NCBI GenBank assembly: GCA_020726505.1 | Contig: JAHLEZ010000045.1 | Span: forward strand, 62,001 to 126,000 | Direction: 5' to 3' | Origin: Leptodontidium sp. MPI-SDFR-AT-0119 | Taxonomy: Eukaryota > Ascomycota > Leotiomycetes > Helotiales > Leptodontidiaceae | Length of the DNA: 64,000 nucleotides | In this document: positions 45,087-57,516 of the stretch, piece after piece | Position numbering within the stretch: the stretch's first letter is position 1 | Layout: each line of letters opens with the position of its first letter | The notes under the pieces: generated by a model | The model's database searches: none | Told to the model about the DNA's origin: nothing | Seen by the model: only the letters and a program-made list of their open reading frames with translations | Translations under genes and position numbers: made by a program

Positions 45087-45735
45087 GATGGACTGGGCAA
45101 TATGCGAGAGGTTGACGACGCGGATGGTGATTATTTATGGCCGATTTGATCTTGAGAATGAGGTTGCAGCGAGTGATGGTGGATGGAGGAAGGAAAGGAC
45201 TCCCAGGAGGTTGGGCAACCTCGCTTCGGACGTCACTCACGTGATCTTCCTCCTTTTCTCATCAATAAATAGAGCTCGCGTCCTTCACGGGGCATCTGTT
45301 TACTTTACTTTCTTCATAATCGTCATCAGCTTCTACAAAGTACAAACAAACTAGCCCCGGACATCCCTCGTATCTCAACAACGCCCTGTCTCGCAGCAAA
45401 TGCATCGACATCAACAATCCAATGAAGAAAAAAGGTTACCATAGATTTCCAGCACAAAAATTATTTGATGCTCCATCCAGTCCCGAGCTGGCAAGAAATA
45501 ACGCTTAAAAAAGGGTAAATAACCAGCCGCCAAGTCAGAGTTACACAAGCCAAATGGCCAAGATCTCCATTCGGACCAAAATTTAGTACATTGAACGGTT
45601 GTAACTACGATCATGACTGGTATGCAAAGTAAGCCGATTCAAAGTATTTAAAAGTTGTTTAAGCATTCATACATCCTGAACAGCATTTGCGTAGATTATT
45701 AGTATTCAAGCTCAGTACGTACAGTACAAGCAAGC
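45087..45735. other. Intergenic, 0.65 kb
   Basis: Upstream region of the SGNH esterase and 3' flank of the PNGase A-like gene. No further feature recognised. Confidence 0.4.
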
Positions 45736-48433
45736 TCATCCATCCATGCCTGCTAAATTCCTCCCCAAGAATCTTGCAGACCCAACATCCACTAAACCCA
45801 AACCAGTACCAATATAAATATCACTACAACTAGCATTCGCAACCCTAGATGAGCCGAAAACATCTTTCCCATTTACCCTCTGCACATCCTCCCTCACAGT
45901 GGCATTAACAACCCCCACCATCCGATACCACAACTCCTCATCCTTCTCCATACCAAGAATACCCTGGCTACTCCTGCCACCAAACCTCGCCGTGCCGACC
46001 AATGTCCCAAAACTGGCACTACCATTTGCAGCAACACCTCCACTACTCCCTGGTGCAAAAATCAGCGTTGCGTTTCCAGTTTGCGTCTGTGTGAGTGTAG
46101 TTCCCGCAAGAGTCTCAACGAGTCGGGATGAAGCAGCGAGGTTGGCGAATGGTTGGAGACCCGATGGCGAAGCGCCTTGTCCCGCGATCTCAGAATGATA
46201 ACTCCGATCGATTTGGGCATCGAATCGAATACTGCCATTGCGTAGATTCGTTACGCTTGTGTTAGCAAATAACGGATATGAGTAAGTGTTTGTGTAGGGA
46301 GTTTCGGCGCTTAGGAGAAACGAGTCTTTGCCTGACGTGGCATGTGTGTTGACTTGTATATTCCCCTGAGACGTCAAGGCGTTGTTAGTTGCTTGGCTGA
46401 GTGTTTGCGTCCATACCGCCACCCTCCCGTTCGGGTACTCTGCTGTTTTGATGTTGGATGTTATGGTGAGAGAGCGGTGGACTGAGGTCGTGTAGATGAG
46501 TGTATCGTTCCCGCCTGTTGTGTTTTGCGTTGCTGTTTGCGATATTGATATTTTCGGAGGGGAAGAAGAGACATTGATTCTATCACTTGTCGTTATCGCG
46601 GACGTGTTGGTGTCTGTCCAGATGAATATCTTGCCGGACACGACCCAGTTGCTGCCCACACCTTGATTTAGCACCGCTGTCCTCCCAGCATCGTCGCTGA
46701 GTCCTACAACTTTCATCTCGAATGTATGTGATTTGCCATCGCAGAGCAACCCTAGCCAAGACGTGACGTCGATTTCACTCTCCTTGAGATCAAACGCCTG
46801 CATGCCTACCATTGGGCTCCAAAAAGCTGGCACAACACCCCCAGTAAAGATGACTGGGAATGGCCAGCTAACGCCTACCATCTGCTGATCAAGCAGGAGT
46901 TATACTTCTCGAAATGAACTGTTGCCGAACAAGACTCCACCTGTGGAATTATACGTGGAAACAGCCGACGACAGGACGTTCTGCCACCAGAACTCCTCGT
47001 CGCCTTGGCCTGTGGCAGCAATGGAAGCAATGGCTCTCTTGGCATTTCTCGGAAAGGTCCCCTCGGGGAGAATGGTGGTTGCGTTTTGCGTTGAGGAAGG
47101 GATGGTGAATGTACTGGGAAGTGATTCATTGCTGCCTCTATTGGTGGAAAGGGGGAGGATGACGCTCGCTGCGTTGACGGATTCCGGAGCTGAGAAGAAA
47201 GTTGCTGTGAGAGATGTCATATATGTGCCTGTTATCTATTCTTTCGTCTTAGTCTAGTCATTGGGGATCTGGTGGGTTGAATTTACATTGACGTTCGTCT
47301 GATTGGGGAGGTCGAAGATCACTTTTTGAGAGGTCTTCCAGAGTGACATTAAACTGTACACGACCCCGGATTAGTTTGAGAGTCCCGAAGCCATCTTAGT
47401 AGAAAGAGAATTCGTACTGCGACATATCTTTCATATATGTCCAAACGATCCTAGATTTCTTGGGCTCAGCAGTTGAAGTTCGGAAGACTTCCGTGTCTCT
47501 AAAAAACCTAAGCAGTCCGAATGTCAGCATAGTAAATCATTTACTCTTCGTGACATCGGTCGAAATGACCTTCTAAACCCATTCCCTTTCTTCCGAAAAC
47601 AGAAGCATGAGGGAGATGAGCACTCACATAATCGCCAACCTATCAAACTGGCGCCCTTGACTTTGGACAGTGAAATTGATCATTACGGTATTGCTATTTC
47701 CCACACAGCTTGGGGGAGTAAAGTTACCTGCAATGATCCTGTCAGTCCAACACCATCCATCAGAGCTCCACTCCCGAACCATTCTGGAATGAGTTCCGCG
47801 GTATTTCCGGTATTTCCGGTATTTCAAATTCTCTCAATCTATCAATCGTGAGGGGCGAGGAAAAAACTCACCAACGAATGGCTTCCCAAACGAGTCCTTG
47901 AATTCATGCTCCATAAGCGTAACCTGACATAGCGCTCCTCCCTCCGTATTACTATCCGTAGAAATATCTCCAGCCGAGGAGTTCCCATTTCCATCGTTCA
48001 GAACTACTCGTCCCGGTCCCATGATTGGTGCGTCGAGCTGGAAGACTTGCAGGACAGCAGTAGGTGTAGCACCTGCTGGCCCAGTATCGGAGGTAGATGT
48101 AGACGAGGAGGTGGAGCTAGCTGTGGGAATGGTAGTAAGACTTGAATTCAGTCGTGTTGCTGAAGTCGATACTGATTCGACAGACGGCAAAGCACCACTC
48201 GACTGAGGTAGCAAACTCAGGGCTTGTTCTTGAGGTTCCCGAGGGAAAAGGTCAACAGCGACATGTGAATAAAAGTCCAAAATTCCTTCCTCGGTAGGTA
48301 GTGCGTCTGACGTTGATCTAGGAAGAAGAAATCTGGAAGAGATGAAAATAACCCATCCTAGCAGCGAGATGCAGAATCCGAGGAATGAAAGGAGCTTGAT
48401 GAGCTGCCAGCCATCTATCGTTGTATCCTCCAT
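45736..48433 (-). pseudogene. Peptide N-glycanase A-like gene with one in-frame TAA (possible pseudogene)
   Basis: Five exons join to 772 codons. Introns: 47728-47871, 47508-47627, 47354-47417, 47236-47286. After an N-terminal membrane anchor (about 11-33) and a Ser/Thr-rich stem come family blocks: VTLMEHEFKDSFGKPFVGNFTPPSC, GRQFDRLAIM, FFRDTEVFRTSTAEP, then GVSWPFPVIFTGGVVPAFW and AFDLKESEIDVTSWLGLLCDG. These match the amidase family typified by almond PNGase A, which removes N-glycans from glycopeptides. Codon 385 is TAA (46900-46902) between REV and LLLDQQ, where Gln is usual in the family. Everything on both sides is open and conserved. Either the gene was inactivated very recently, the stop is read through, or the base is a sequencing error. 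An acidic upstream frame (48434-48587) could be part of an alternative N-terminus. Confidence 0.75.
47800..47825 (+). repeat. 9-base tandem repeat inside an intron
   Basis: GGTATTTCC is repeated almost three times in a row inside the first intron of the PNGase A-like gene. Confidence 0.6.
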
Positions 48434-49509
48434 TTATGTCTCTCTTCCATTCTTTCAGAGCTTCATCCTCAACTACCCCGCCATCTGCCACCCTTTTGAT
48501 CGTCCCAGTACTCTGGAATTCCTCGGGTTCGACTCTTGGTGGAATCACTTCCTCCTCCTCCTCGTCTTCAAACCCGCTATAATCCATCAGCAGCGTCTTT
48601 TAAATCTCGATGTTCGCTCTTCATTTCTCATCTATCAAGGAATGGAATTACAAGAACGTAGAACAACTTGATTTTTTTCCCCTGGGGATGTGAGAAGCTC
48701 GCGCATTGTTTCCCCGCGCTATGTATCAGATGCGAAGCTTGACACAAGCACAGTCACACCCCCGTGGCAGATCGCACGGGTAAGGGAAACGATCGAAAGC
48801 TTATCTCGAACGAACGGTTCTGTGCAGGCATGGATTTTGTGTCCTTCTAGGCTATGGTGTTCCTTCGTAGTATTCTTTCTTAAAGCACCCTGGCGACGTG
48901 ATTTGGTGCTGTTGAGTAAGTAGTTGTGGTAAGGTCTTGTGCAGATACTCGAGTCTTAAGCGACAGACTGAATTTCTTGAACAATCGGGAGGTTGTTCCA
49001 CACTTCTCGCGCCCACTGCAGATAAGTGAAGTCTCTTTAATAAAGATTCGTAAGCTATCCTTGAAACTAAAGGTATTTTGGATATACAATACAAATCTCC
49101 GTGCAATTAAGCTTGCCCCGTCCTTTTCACGAGTGACAGTAGCAAGTGAGGCAGAACTATCAACATCGCCCGAGTTGATAGATTTTTTCATGACATCTGT
49201 CATCTGTTCTACATCACGGAGTATCTACAAAAAGCCACTGGCACTATTAGTACAAAAATCGCCAGTCAATGATGTAGTGAAGTCATCCAATTGCTGACCC
49301 GCCGTTCCTCTAGCTAGTGTAATAGTTTCCCTTAGGGTGGCCAAACCCAACCCAACCCTCAGCGAAAGCGCACACATTGATTATTCTTGCACAAAAACCG
49401 AAAACTCGCTCTTACTTACCTACTGCCTTAAGACCTCCTCTCTTCTCATAAGTAATAGAATCCTCAATTCCATTCGTCAACCAGTCAATACGCACAACAC
49501 CAACCAACA
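48434..49509. other. Divergent intergenic region, 1.1 kb
   Basis: It separates the minus-strand PNGase A-like gene from a plus-strand small membrane protein gene. The left 150 bases encode, on the minus strand, an acidic stretch (MDYSGFEDEEEEEV) that may be coding. Other open frames have no recognisable content. Confidence 0.4.
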
Positions 49510-49989
49510 ATGGCGATTACCTGGCTAGACAGCCTAGACTACCCACGGGCGGTGAAGCTATTGCTTCAAATCCTACTCTTTCCTCTGAACCTTTTCGCAT
49601 CCTGGATAACATATTGGCCTCCAGAGCCATCGCCTTGGAACCCACCACCAGGCTGCAACGACTATCTCGACGCCATCCGAACCACCAACGGATGGGCTGA
49701 CTGGCGATGGGTGATCGTGGCAACCATTTGCTTCGCAGGAGTTAGCGTCATGATGATGTGGATATTCACGAAAGCAGCCATAGCCGCTCTCGCACGAGAT
49801 GCTAAAAGATTTCGAAAATTGTTGCAAGAGAAGACGGGCGAGGAGCTGGATATTTCGCTGACGCAGTACCTCGAAATTGCACATGCGGTCATGGAAGCTG
49901 AGGAAAGAGACGAGTCGGGATATCGGGGTTCGCAAAAGGAGGAGGGTGGAGGGAAATGTGGAGATCTTATATCTATATCTGAAGTATAA
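49510..49989 (+). CDS. Hypothetical small membrane protein
   Basis: An intronless gene with 159 codons. The ATG context (CAACAATGG) is good. The N-terminus is amphipathic and then hydrophobic (LLLQILLFPLNLFASWITYW). It is followed by a Pro-rich loop with WPPEPSPWNPPPGCNDYLDA and a clear membrane span (WRWVIVATICFAGVSVMMMWIF). A charged helical C-terminus (AKRFRKLLQEKTGEELDISL) follows. I do not recognise the family. Hydrophobicity and composition suggest a real two-span protein. Confidence 0.6.
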   Translation: MAITWLDSLDYPRAVKLLLQILLFPLNLFASWITYWPPEPSPWNPPPGCNDYLDAIRTTNGWADWRWVIVATICFAGVSVMMMWIFTKAAIAALARDAKRFRKLLQEKTGEELDISLTQYLEIAHAVMEAEERDESGYRGSQKEEGGGKCGDLISISEV

Positions 49990-50529
49990 TCTTCATCAAT
50001 CTTATCTTCTCTTTCTCGAAGAGAATCACAAAACTTTTCCCGGCAGGAGACCTTCCCTGTATGTCCATCATTCGTTTAATGACTTATGCATTGTCAAAAC
50101 GGAGAGGATAAGCAGAATTGCTCATGAACAGTCAAGGAGACCCAGACTCGAAATTGATTAGATTCATTCAAATGAGGAAGTCCAAAAGTTCATGCCGTAG
50201 CCCTGTCATTGTCGTTATTGGGGTTCGATACATGTAACTACTTACTGTGAGCGAGGCGGAAAAGGCCGGAGACAACAATCAACAGTTTTCGAACCTCATC
50301 CGATCATACCCCTTTCAGGTTAAAGCATCATCACAATGTTGGGGCAATGACCCAAGATCTTGTTCTGTCGTTCAAACCATGCCGTATTGGAGAAGGAAGT
50401 AGATACAGTAGACGAGTCTGAAGAGTCCCTAACTCTACTTTTTCCTACTTTATTTTATAACCTAACTATCACACACAATCCTTCAGCCTAACCAATACAA
50501 CCTATACTCAAGATCTACTTTACATTCCC
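49990..50529. other. Intergenic, 0.55 kb
   Basis: No coding signal recognised. Confidence 0.4.
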
Positions 50530-51829
50530 CCGCTCACAGGCGGCCTAGGCTGTGCTGTATCGCCACCACCCTCCTCGGTCCCGGTGGCCTCACCACCGAT
50601 TTCGCCTTGGGTGTCCTCGTACATTTACTACATTTCAAAAAAACCCAACTTACACCTCGCACAAGCATCACCAGGATTATCAATAAACCCCCTTCCCTTA
50701 GACTATAAACCAACACTCCCTCCCCCTCGAAATACAACTCGTGCATCGGTCCGCGGCGGGGAATTGCATGCCCAGCGTCGTCTCCATGATGCGGGCGACG
50801 TGCGATACCCTGCTACGCTTTGGGTACTCGAATTTGGAGTGGAGACTTGGGTCGGGGGGAAGGACCACCATTTGTTGGGGACGCGGGAGAGGTAGAAGGT
50901 CTTGTCTTTGGTGTTTGAGCTGTTGTGTGCGTGCGGGATGTGTGGGAGGAAGGAGGCTGTTTCGTAGTAGACTAGTAAGGGGCGGGTTAGGATGATGGTT
51001 AAGGTTGGTGTGGATGGGATTAGTGGTTAGTTCTGAGGAGAGCTATGGATGTCAATTATAATTGTTGCTGAGGGAGAGAGGGGGGTTGGAAATATTAGAT
51101 GCATGCTTACTTGGTTAATGCAGAGTCGATATAGTGATCTGGATCTGGATCTGGATCATTGTCCTCCCTTTCGGGAGTAGGTCGGAATACAATGGCGTGA
51201 GGAAAAACTTCTGATACAGAGAGAGGTAATGATGGGGTGGGAGAGGGTTGATACGTGCTCTTAGAAGATGAACTACACATTGAGAACTATGAACATTCCA
51301 ATAAACAGAACACTTTGAGCTAGAGCCCGAGGCAATAACTCACTTGCTTTCCTCGGATCCATCTCGACTCTCATTATTATCACTATCATCAGGACTATCA
51401 TCATCCACAACGATAGTCTCCTCATTAACTAGCGACTTAGCGAGGAGACCACGGTGAGCCTTGAGGAGACGAGGGGTACTACGGGGGTGGTGATCCGTGA
51501 TGAGGAGGAAACGTAGGGGCCCTAGAATTAAATTTCAGCTTTCCAATTCCTCACCTAGATTTGGACATTAGTTCTCACGCGTTGACTCCCTCGCTAACTA
51601 TTTGAATGCCATCAACATCGACATCATCAATGCAATTTACGTCTTCTGGGGCGGCTCCGGAGCCTTCTTCAACACCCTCATCCTCAGTCTCATCTTCATC
51701 ATCATACACAAGCTCCTTTTGAATCCTGCCAGAAATCGGCACTTCGATGATATAAGTTCTCGGTATTCTCATTCTCACAGGTCGAGTCGCGGTACCTTGC
51801 TGTAACCTGCAGTAATCTACGTAAGTCAT
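50530..51829 (-). pseudogene. Unresolved Cys-rich gene, possibly decayed
   Basis: Several minus-strand segments look coding and partly join. Exon 1 (51829-51579) starts MTYVDYCRLQQGTATRPVRM and becomes acidic. Removing 51479-51578 joins it in frame to RLLKAHRGLLAKSLVNEET. Removing 51273-51343 then leads to EVFPHAIVFRPTPERED and a DPDPDPD run. Further on, RIMETTLGMQFPAADRCTSC followed by RGRECWFIV and, in another frame, DNPGDACARCKLG resembles a cysteine pattern common in fungal hypothetical proteins, possibly zinc-binding. Those last pieces are out of register and followed by stops, so the 3' part may be decayed, or I may have missed introns. Function unknown. Confidence 0.35.
51136..51158 (+). 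repeat. GATCTG hexanucleotide repeat
   Basis: Nearly four copies of GATCTG (GATCTGGATCTGGATCTGGATC). On the minus strand it would encode an Asp-Pro repeat in the unresolved gene. Confidence 0.65.
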
Positions 51830-52274
51830 ACCCTTTGAAACAACAATTAACTCACCTCAAGCCCCTTTTCACTCTCCAACTCTCCAACTCTCTAACTAAC
51901 CCCTCCTCAAATATCCCATCCCATCAAACCTATACGATCAGATTCTTTTCAAATTGAATTTAAAAGGGAACTTACTTTACTCAGGGAGGGGGTTATTGGC
52001 GTTATATGGTGGCCATTTAAAGCTGTGATATAAGTAGGACGGTACGGAAGGAAATCGGTTGAAATCGGTTGATGTTTTGAGCATTTTGGATCCGCTACAT
52101 TTGTACTGTACATACAATCTCATTCACTTACTTCGCGTTCCTAAGTACGTATTTACGCCATGCTATGCCGCCAAAATGACCAAACCAGTGCACATGGCCA
52201 GGAAAGTATTACCACTCCATCCCCCTCATAATGAATTTGGCAATTCCCAAAATCATGCCCTGCGTACACCTGCC
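51830..52274. other. Intergenic, 0.45 kb
   Basis: Promoter side of the unresolved minus gene and 3' flank of VTC4. Nothing else recognised. Confidence 0.4.
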
Positions 52275-54829
52275 TCACAGACCCCGCAACAGGACCGACT
52301 TTCCTATGAATCCCCTCTCAGCAGCCTCCCACCACATATTCAGCACAACAGCAATGAACAGGGTGCCGCAAAGGACGGTCGGTCCAACACTATCGTGATA
52401 TTTGATCGCTCTCCTGTTGCGGATAGCCTGACTTCTGTACAGATAAATACCGACAGAGTAGAGCAGCGAGAGGATAGCGACGAAAGTGAAAGCGAAGGCA
52501 GCGAAGAAGGAAGCTCTTGATGGTTTGGCGCCGAAGTTGAGCACCGTGGCTGCGATGGAGCCGATATAAATGGAGTTTTCGAGCTAAGTATGTTAGTTTG
52601 ATATTTGAATGAGGTGCAAAATACTTACCCATGACAAGAATGTTCGCTCAGCGGCAAAGTAAACTTTTGGCTCTACCCGGACCAAGACGTGAATCTTCTT
52701 TCCTTTTGGTGCCTTGAACCTCTTGCTTGTGATCTTGCCGATATCGAGAGCTGGTGAACTGCCGTTTCCGTTGCTCGGAATGGTACTTGGTTGGCGTAGC
52801 GACTGAATAGTATTGGCAACTTTGTATGCCGCCAATTTACTCTTGCTCTTGATGAGTTGCGAGTAGTACGTCCAGCCTCCAATCTGTCTAGCTTCCTCAA
52901 GCAAATCCGACTCATTCTCTTCGTCATCGGAATCGTAGATGGGATATGCATCGTCCAAGTCAAGAGGTTGCTCGCCAACTTGCTCTTCAATATCGAGATC
53001 GTTTCTGGGAGCACGATTCTCATTGTCCCGACCGCGAATACGGTTCACGTTTTCGTCCGAACTTCCGATGGCTGTAGTAGCGGGTGACTCCTCATCAAAT
53101 TCCTCTTCATCCGAATCGTCATCCTCGTCGTCGTCGTCATCGCTTGTAGAGCTGGGATTGGAATGACCCGGTCTTCGAATACCAAAGTGCTGTGTTACTG
53201 GTTTCCGGATATCGACATCCATTTGTGGCATCCAGAATGGTAGGAGATGGATTCGGGTTGGGAAGAGAGTTGCTGTGCCGTGGATAAACTTGGAGAATTT
53301 GGGAACTGCTTCAACAAGATGACTTGCGATGAGTTCACGAACCCATTCCGGTGGTTCCTGGCCAGCCTGAGTCTGGAGTTTGACTTCCAGGACAGCGTAT
53401 GGGAAGCGCTCGATATCTGCCGCAGGTAATTGTGAGAAAGGGTAGTCGATGCCGATATCCATTCGTCGCCAATTGTTTCCGGCTCTTTTCCTCCCATCGA
53501 GGTTGTCTTCCCGAACCATGGTGAGTTCGGTGTCTAGAGAAATGCGCACTCTTGCATCTGCCGGAAGTTGGAAAGCTGTTCGGTTGTAGAACGACCGGCA
53601 CACGGGCTTGTAACCCTTCTTCAGAACCGAGTATTGAATTTCCTTTGCAAGTCGCTCGTCTTCGTCAATCTGCTTGGCAGGTTTCTTTCCGTCCTTGCGG
53701 GCTTTCTCGAAAATCGCCTCTGGTAGCATCTCTCCCCTCAAGTAAGCATTCAAGTTCTTCTCCTTAATAGCAAATCGGGCCTTGACAGATTTCTCTCCGG
53801 TCCAGTCTTCACGATGTGTCTTTCTCTCCACGAAGATTGTCTCAGTATCCATTCCACCATACCATCGCATGCGCAGTGCTTCTGCTCCCTCGGTCTTCTT
53901 CAATCTGCCTTCGTAGAGATCCCACTTCTCCGGGTTATCATAATAGATTGAAGTGATGGCAGAGTCTTTCATTTCGAATTCCTTGTTTGGATTGAAGACA
54001 AGAACCGGTAGATGCTGAGAAGAGTCAGCAGATGTTAGATAGATTTGATAGGATATTTACCTTTAAGATGATGAGCTTCACTTCCGTGATGTTGTCTGGA
54101 TGCACCCAGTATTTGGTAGTATTTCTGATGAAGTTTCCTTGACTTCCACCGGCAGCACTGTCACCCTTGACTGGGTTGCCTCTTGTTCGAACAATATCGT
54201 AGAGTCTCGAAAGCTTAACAATGTCTGCATCGTAGTTATCCTTGAAGAATGGTTTGGCCTTTAGTCTGGTCGCAAAGACTGGTTTGAGCATCCATCCGGT
54301 TTGTTTCTAGGAATGTCAGTAACCCCCCCATATTAAAGACTCCACTCCACCGTCGACCTACATCATGCTTCTTGATAATCTTCTGGAATCCAGTGTAGTT
54401 GAGCTGCACGAACTTGGCGAGATCATGGACGTCTGCGATGATGTCACTGAGATCCTCCTCCAACATCATAAACTCCTCCTCAGTTGGCGCATCGTCATTG
54501 GCAACAGACCCATCTCTGCCAGCTGGCCCTCTGTTGTCCAGACGTGAAACCACATCGTCGACCTCTTTCTGGCTGTTCCCTATACGTCTGCCAATCTCGA
54601 TCGCCTTGACCTTTTGCTTGGTGTGCACTTTGTCCAGCTCCTGCTCCAGCCGACCGATAAACTTGCTCTCATCTTCCTCGCTCCATTCTCGTCGCTTGCC
54701 CTTGGGTTTTGATATGGTAGGTGCCGTAGCCCACTCGGTCTTCAGTTGTGCCTTGAGCTCGTCGTAGGCGATGTAGTACCACTGATACTCCTTGATCACG
54801 CTCGTGCGCAGCTGCTCTCCGAACTTCAT
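52275..54829 (-). CDS. VTC4: Vacuolar transporter chaperone 4 (polyphosphate polymerase, SPX domain)
   Basis: Four exons encode 802 residues. Introns are 54307-54361 (55 nt), 54015-54060 (46 nt) and 52584-52628 (45 nt). The start is the ATG at 54829, giving the SPX opening [19 protein letters not shown]; upstream in-frame codons are treated as leader. Order: SPX domain (about 1-160, inositol-phosphate sensor); catalytic tunnel domain (about 190-500) with [27 protein letters not shown] and YAVLEVKLQ, the basic and acidic residues that bind polyphosphate and metal; an acidic Ser/Asp stretch ([19 protein letters not shown]); and three C-terminal spans (about 700-802). Vtc4 polymerises ATP phosphate into polyphosphate and passes it into the vacuole, as the catalytic subunit of the VTC complex. 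It looks intact. Confidence 0.93.
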
Positions 54830-56355
54830 GACGACCAGGCCTGGGCCGAATCGATATCTTCCGCGGGGTCCGATAGTTGAGGATTGCCAGTGAAGCTTCT
54901 TGGTTTTGAGGTCTTGGACAATTAGCATTGGGACGTCATTCTCGGATGGCCTGGAGAAGTAAGATGACGGAAGATCACGAGAAAAGATAGGGGGTTGTCA
55001 GAGAGAAGGGAAGTTGTAGGAGAAGAGAATAGAAGAGAAGGAAGGGGAGAAATACCTGGTATAACTGTGGTGACTGATGTAGGTAAATTTACAATAATGG
55101 TGAGACGTTGGGGTGGGTGGGATTGATGCGAGAAGAGCAGAGCCCCGCAGGATTTCGTGAGAGCTGCTAGCTTTCGAGGTGTCGCGGGCGCTAGCTGTCA
55201 TTGAAAAGCCTGGTTGCTGCTGGGACTTGGATTGGCCAATGGCGGCTTGGGTTTTGCCCATGTGCCAAAGCTACAGCAACGCTTGTTCTTATCTTATCGC
55301 AGAAAAAAGTATTCAAAACATCTGATTTAAAACGGGGAAACAGCTAGTCTAGTTCCTGAATTGTTCAAAACTAGGCTTTAGCTCTAGCTGTCATGTGCCT
55401 ACATCTAGTGATATACAAATGCCTGTGTGAGCTGGAATTAAGCCTTTCACAACTACTGCCTGAGCTACAACATAAAGGAAGCAGCTCCCACTGCGCTGTG
55501 GTCCCCATAATGCTCATGACAGATAGATCTACCATGCCTTGGCCTTATTACAGCCTTCATGCCACATTCTAGTATATCCTTGATCATTCCATCAATCTCA
55601 AAACCCTTTCTAATCAAGAAAAGGAATATTGACTCCTTCAAAATCTTCAAGGTTAAGCTGGCTATCTTGACACCCTTCACCACTTCCCTACCAGCTATCC
55701 CCACTAGTTTGCTAAAACATCTCACTATCACAAAGCATGCAATTCTCTATTATATACTCTCTGTCAAATAAACTTAAGCATATTGCACGTACAAGTTCCT
55801 AAATGGTCAACTCATTTCCCCCTAAAGCCTGCTTCTCAAAACGAAGCGAAATCCGCTCATCTCCCCTATCTATCTAAGCGAGCGTAACCATCACAATATC
55901 CAGATCCACTGAGGTGGCAGATGCCAGTACTTTGTGGAGCCCTACATCGCTTTTCAACACAAAACACAATGCTTCAGGGTAAACAAACCAAACCACGACT
56001 CGTCTACCCCTCCCCATGTGTGGACCACAAGCGAGGAGTGTCCTGCAATGCATCTGGCAGGCACAGCAAACAGGGGCGGCCGGGTTAGTCACACGGCGTA
56101 AGCTTACAGTTCACCGGCTTGCATTTATTCTCAAAATGCAGATGAAAGATACACATTTGCATACGGCCATAAGATTCTTTACCTCCAACAAGACAGCTAC
56201 AAAGTATATATACGTTCCAACATCACCTACCCAAATATTCCATCAGCTTCCAATCCAACTTTCCACGCCTCGCTTAAAATCCAAGCCCCTTTCCCAAATC
56301 CAATCAACAACAACAACAACCACCACCACCTTCTTTCTCCCCTTAGCGAACAAAA
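54830..56355. other. Divergent intergenic region, 1.5 kb
   Basis: Upstream region of VTC4 (left) and of the dienelactone hydrolase (right). The middle part (about 55300-55800) is AT-rich and holds short overlapping frames on both strands without recognisable motifs. It could be an old degraded element, but I have no direct evidence. Confidence 0.4.
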
Positions 56356-57516
56356 ATGTCCTGCCCATCTTGCTTCAGCGGCGGTATAACCACCAACCAT
56401 CCGACCGGTACCGAATCCACCATCCACGGTATACCAACCTACATCGCCTCCCCTCCAGCAGGAACAACCCCAAAAGCACTCATCATCCTCATCACCGACG
56501 CCTTCGGTTGGAAATTCGCCAATAACCGCGTCTTAGCCGACCACTACGCACAGCGCGGTTCCTATCTCGTCTACGTGCCTGATTTCATGAACGGTACGTC
56601 TCCTTATATCCTTCCTCACTTAACTTAACATTTTCTCTCCAAACATTGATTCCCATATGTATTATCTCCACTTCCTCTCTGTTCGGATTCAGAAATAATA
56701 TTTAGATTCAATGAAATACTTGATCAAAAAATAAACTGACATCCCAAACCCGCCCAGGTAAAGCAATGCACACCGACGCCATACAACTAATGGATAACCT
56801 CACCTCCCCGGCACCCTCCTGGTTCAGCGCCATAGTGTACAAACCCATCTGGTGAGTGCAGTACCTTATACCTCCCTCTGCTCCTCTTATCTTTACCCTT
56901 CATTAATACCCCACCCCAACCCAGGGCAATCCGCGTCCTCCGCCTCGCCATCCCCTGGAAATCCGCCTGCGCCCCAGAAAAGACTCATCCAGGGATCCTC
57001 TCCTTCCTTCAATCCATCCGTTCATCTCCCCCTCCGGCAGCGCTATCACAAAACCAAAACTTCAAAATCGGCATCGCGGGGTTCTGCTGGGGCGGTAAAC
57101 ACGCCTTCATGCTTGCTCAGAACTCGAGCAAAAACAAAAACGACAGTGACAAGAAGGATTTAGTAGATTGCATATTCACAGCCCACCCCTCCTACATCTC
57201 CATTCCAGACGAAGTCGAGGGCGTGGATGTGCCTATGAGCGTCATCGTAGGCGACGCCGACATGGCGCTGAAGAAACCGCAAGCCGAAGAGATGCAGCGC
57301 CTTCTCTTGCAAAAAAATGAAAAAAATGCTGCTGTCGAGGGAGGGGAACAAGACGGAGGAGTCAAGAAGGACAAATACGAGATGGTTATTTTGGAGGGCG
57401 CGAAACACGGGTTCGCTATCCGTACGCATCCTGATGATGAGAGGGAGATGGAGATGGCTATGCGAGCTGAGGACCAGGCTTTGAGCTGGTTTGGGAAGTG
57501 GCTTGGGGAGGCGTGA
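56356..57516 (+). CDS. Dienelactone hydrolase family protein
   Basis: Three exons encode 307 residues. Introns are 56594-56757 (164 nt) and 56852-56924 (73 nt). The alpha/beta-hydrolase core has ALIILITDAFGWKFANN near residue 42. The nucleophile motif GFCWGG has cysteine in place of serine, as in dienelactone hydrolases. VIVGDADMAL (Asp region) and GAKHGFAIR (His) complete the triad. An inserted Lys/Glu/Gly-rich loop (NEKNAAVEGGEQDGG) lies between the last two. In bacteria these enzymes open dienelactones in chlorocatechol breakdown; fungal members have poorly known substrates. No signal peptide. Intact. Confidence 0.88.

Noticed and set aside
50584..50895. 103-codon plus-strand frame in a GC-rich segment
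   Set aside because: Opposes plausible minus-strand coding pieces and has no recognisable content.
55300..55800. Possible degraded transposon in an AT-rich segment
   Set aside because: AT-rich and gene-free, but I could find neither transposase motifs nor terminal repeats.
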